From Isoetes taiwanensis (Eukaryota > Streptophyta > Lycopodiopsida > Isoetales > Isoetaceae): DNA of 64,000 bases. Below are positions 62,101 through 64,000 of this stretch, in pieces (position 1 is the stretch's first letter; each line of letters opens with the position of its first letter). A model generated the notes under the pieces. The model made no database searches and had not been told where the DNA came from. It worked only from the letters and a program-made list of their open reading frames with translations. Position numbers and translations under genes: made by a program. The stretch lies in assembly GCA_021234155.1 (NCBI GenBank), contig JAJEKV010000100.1, positions 2,274,116-2,338,115 of the forward strand. Direction: 5' to 3'.

Positions 62101-62850
62101 AAAGTTGTTCCACATGTCTGATCTTGGAGAATTGCAACAATTGATGGGCATAGAGATGGTGAGAATAGAGAAAAACAAGTTCTACACTTGAAGCAAAGCA
62201 GGCATATTGATTGATAATATGCTGAGGATATCTAATTTAATCGTTAGTGAGAACTCCAATTGTTCCATGGCATAAATTAATTGCAGATATTCCTTTGAAT
62301 GCAGGTGAAATAGCAGAAATGGAAGATATTTCTTACCGGGAATTAGTTGGCTTCTATTGTATTTATCAAATAACATATGTCCATATATGGCATATGCAAT
62401 AAACATCTTAAGCAGAAGATGCCATAATCCTAGCAAGGCTCATTGGTTAGCAGGAAAAAGAATCTTAAATACCCTAAAAGAACTAAAGATTATGGCATAA
62501 TATTCAACTCTGGAAACTTGGACGTGGAATCTTGATGCAGACTGGACAGAGGATTTAAGCATGAGAAAATCAACTTCTGGATATGTAATATTTTTAGCTG
62601 GTGGAGCAATAACTTGGAGAAGCAAAAGTGTTGTTGCAATGTCCTCCCTAAGCTGATAGTCAAAGTTGCATGGCAATATGGAAAATTCCAGCTGACCATG
62701 AGAGAACAAAATTACATTGGATTAAGCATGCACTTTATTAGGGACTTGATTGCAAAGAATTATATACAAATTGTATATGTGAGCTCTACAACAACCACAA
62801 ATCCTTCGATCATTTAAGCCATCTCTGGCTCTAGTACCATGATAAATTAT
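62095..62850 (+). mobile_element. Ty1/copia pol 3' end (RT and RNase H), degenerate
   Basis: Across frames: MSDLGELQQLMGIEMVRIEK (RT), YRELVGF, SKAHWLAGKRILNTLKELK, LDADWTEDLSMRKSTSGYV with FLAGGAITWRSK (RNase H: DADW and RKSTSGY), and HFIRDLIAKN near the end. Order matches the C-terminal third of copia pol. There are multiple stops and frame changes, and it directly follows the gypsy LTR fragment. Confidence 0.8.
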
Positions 62851-63969
62851 AGATTAAGGGAGATGCATTGTTTTAATTTGGATGAAAAAGCCCCATCTGT
62901 TACATAAGATGAAGAGGTGTGGCTGAATTTGGTGTCATGTGGATTGTTGTGCTGGCACATCCATGTCATTGATCTAGGAGCATGATCATCCTTTCTTCAA
63001 CACTCCCCCTTGATCAGCATTTGATCAAGTGTCCAAGGAGTAGCGAATAGCATATTCTACAATGGAGTACCACCTCCACAATTACGTTCTATCCAATATT
63101 CCAATTCATCTATATAAAGCCTACAAAGGGTCGGAGATCGGGGGCAGCCCTGCTTGACATCTATATTGCTAGTAATGTCATCTTTATAGTCGTTGCTCAA
63201 AGGGTAAGACAAACAATGCATCATTCATCATTTCTGTGATTTTGCTATAAATTGTAAAGTCAGCCCATTTGATCATCTCTGCAACTAAGCTTATAGCATC
63301 TTCAGCTTTCTCATTGGAAAGTCTCGTTATCCTGGGGCTACCTCATTATATGTTATTTGTAGCTTTTACCCATCCCTAGGCATGGTATAGTTTATGTAGC
63401 TGCCTCACTAGGTCATTTATATCTAGGCCATAGAACTAGTGCTACCCAGGTTTTAAGTGTGCCTAAAATCTCCTTGGATTAGCAACCACTTCTTCTACCA
63501 AAACTACTTTCCTTTGATGCATATACTCTCTTTGTTTCTTTAGAGCAAGCTTGCATTATCCCTTTCTGATGTATATCCTATTTTCATTGCTTGCCGCATA
63601 TAGCTCTTTCGTTTTGTTTTTTGCATTATTCATCATACCAACCATGGTAGCCCCTTAGCTTTGTAACCAACAATCTAGTAAACTAGATTCTGATATTGCA
63701 TCTGTGCGTGCGATGGATTCTATGTATCTTCCTGCAGTCAATTGGTCATTGCTTTGTATCACTGTACTTGATAACGCTTATGCATGTTACTATTCGATAG
63801 CTGGCAGGACTATGGAGGTATATGCTTATCTTTTATTGTTATCTTAGTATCTGTATACTTGGCTTGCATGTGTATAGCCTCATGGGAGGTAGTACTTGTT
63901 CTGTGCACTTTGATGGTTTGATGTGCATATGAGTTGAAAATTTTATACTAAAATTCTGGTCTCTAATAG
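62851..63969 (+). repeat. Probable copia LTR region (5' boundary not determined)
   Basis: The DNA between the copia pol remnant and the primer-binding site contains 'aacactcccccttgatcagc' near 63000 and AT-rich DNA to the end. An LTR must end just before 63970 if the primer-binding site is real. I could not find a matching second LTR or the TG start within the window. It may belong to the pol fragment on its left (as 3' LTR) or to a new element running off the right edge. Confidence 0.35.
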
Positions 63970-63982
63970 TGGTATCAGAACC
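63970..63982 (+). promoter_or_regulatory. Primer-binding site, tRNA-Met type
   Basis: TGGTATCAGAACC resembles the TGGTATCAGAGC sequence complementary to initiator tRNA-Met that lies directly after the 5' LTR in many plant LTR retrotransposons. It implies that an element's internal region starts here and continues beyond the window. Confidence 0.6.
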
Positions 63983-64000
63983 TAAGTTGTGGCTTGGACC

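Overview
The window is nuclear DNA of a land plant. It is AT-rich, its genes have GT-AG introns, and it carries plant-type Ty3/gypsy, Ty1/copia and LINE relatives plus plant gene families (autophagy ATG10, a cupin_3 protein, kinase exons). A degenerate Ty3/gypsy element here resembles the Tcn1-like/fungal type of chromovirus, which I recall from mosses and lycophytes, so a seed-free plant is possible but not shown. No bacterial-type operon, tRNA, rRNA or CRISPR array was seen.

Left half (1-36031): a large direct duplication. Unit A occupies 1-15331 and continues left of the window. Unit B occupies 15332-36031. All genes I could resolve lie on the minus strand and are split into short exons, so no single long ORF shows them. 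Unit B carries an apparently intact seven-exon ATG10 gene (15662-18258, 250 aa), coding-like exons of an unrecognised gene (about 20337-21860), a protein-kinase C-terminal exon (22869-23083) and a six-exon plant gene of unknown function (34019-37193, 259 aa) whose 5' exons lie just outside the duplicated DNA. Unit A holds only the 5' exons of its ATG10 (damaged; the rest is off-window) and a 5'-truncated copy of the unknown gene. About 4-6 kb is inverted between the units (4168-8212 versus 22433-28372). Unit B has extra insertions: a terminal-inverted-repeat element (18512-18879) and a 2.3 kb block with a poly(A) retroposon end (25125-27392). The copies are nearly identical over 10.9-15.3 kb. 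Over 1-10.9 kb they differ at many small sites, very often CAG or CTG in B against CGG or CG in A.

Middle (37-58 kb): repeat-rich DNA. It contains a minisatellite and a 119-bp GC-rich hairpin (38.2-38.95 kb), a receptor-kinase exon remnant, and a LINE reverse-transcriptase fragment (40.6-41.6 kb). A minus-strand chromodomain gypsy element follows, with 3' LTR 42105-43537, polypurine tract and pol 44422-47455. Its pol is truncated and carries a nonsense codon, a frameshift and substituted catalytic residues. Next to it are a plus-strand degenerate Tcn1-like gypsy pol with its LTR (47526-49615), a second LINE (51.3-52.76 kb), a minus-strand LINE ORF1-like remnant (52.8-53.7 kb), a lone second Tcn1-family LTR (54489-54995), and a solo gypsy LTR with a perfect 5-bp target-site duplication (56147-57783).

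Right end (58-64 kb): one intact two-exon gene for a 105-aa cupin_3 protein (59854-60655) with W-box-like and G-box/ABRE-like motifs upstream. It is followed by an oppositely oriented fragment of the gypsy LTR family (61410-62100), a degenerate Ty1/copia pol 3' end (62095-62850), and a tRNA-Met-type primer-binding site at the very end (63970).

The expressed genes most likely to be functional are ATG10 (unit B), the unknown gene (unit B) and the cupin gene. Everything else supported here is repeats, remnants or coding-like fragments.
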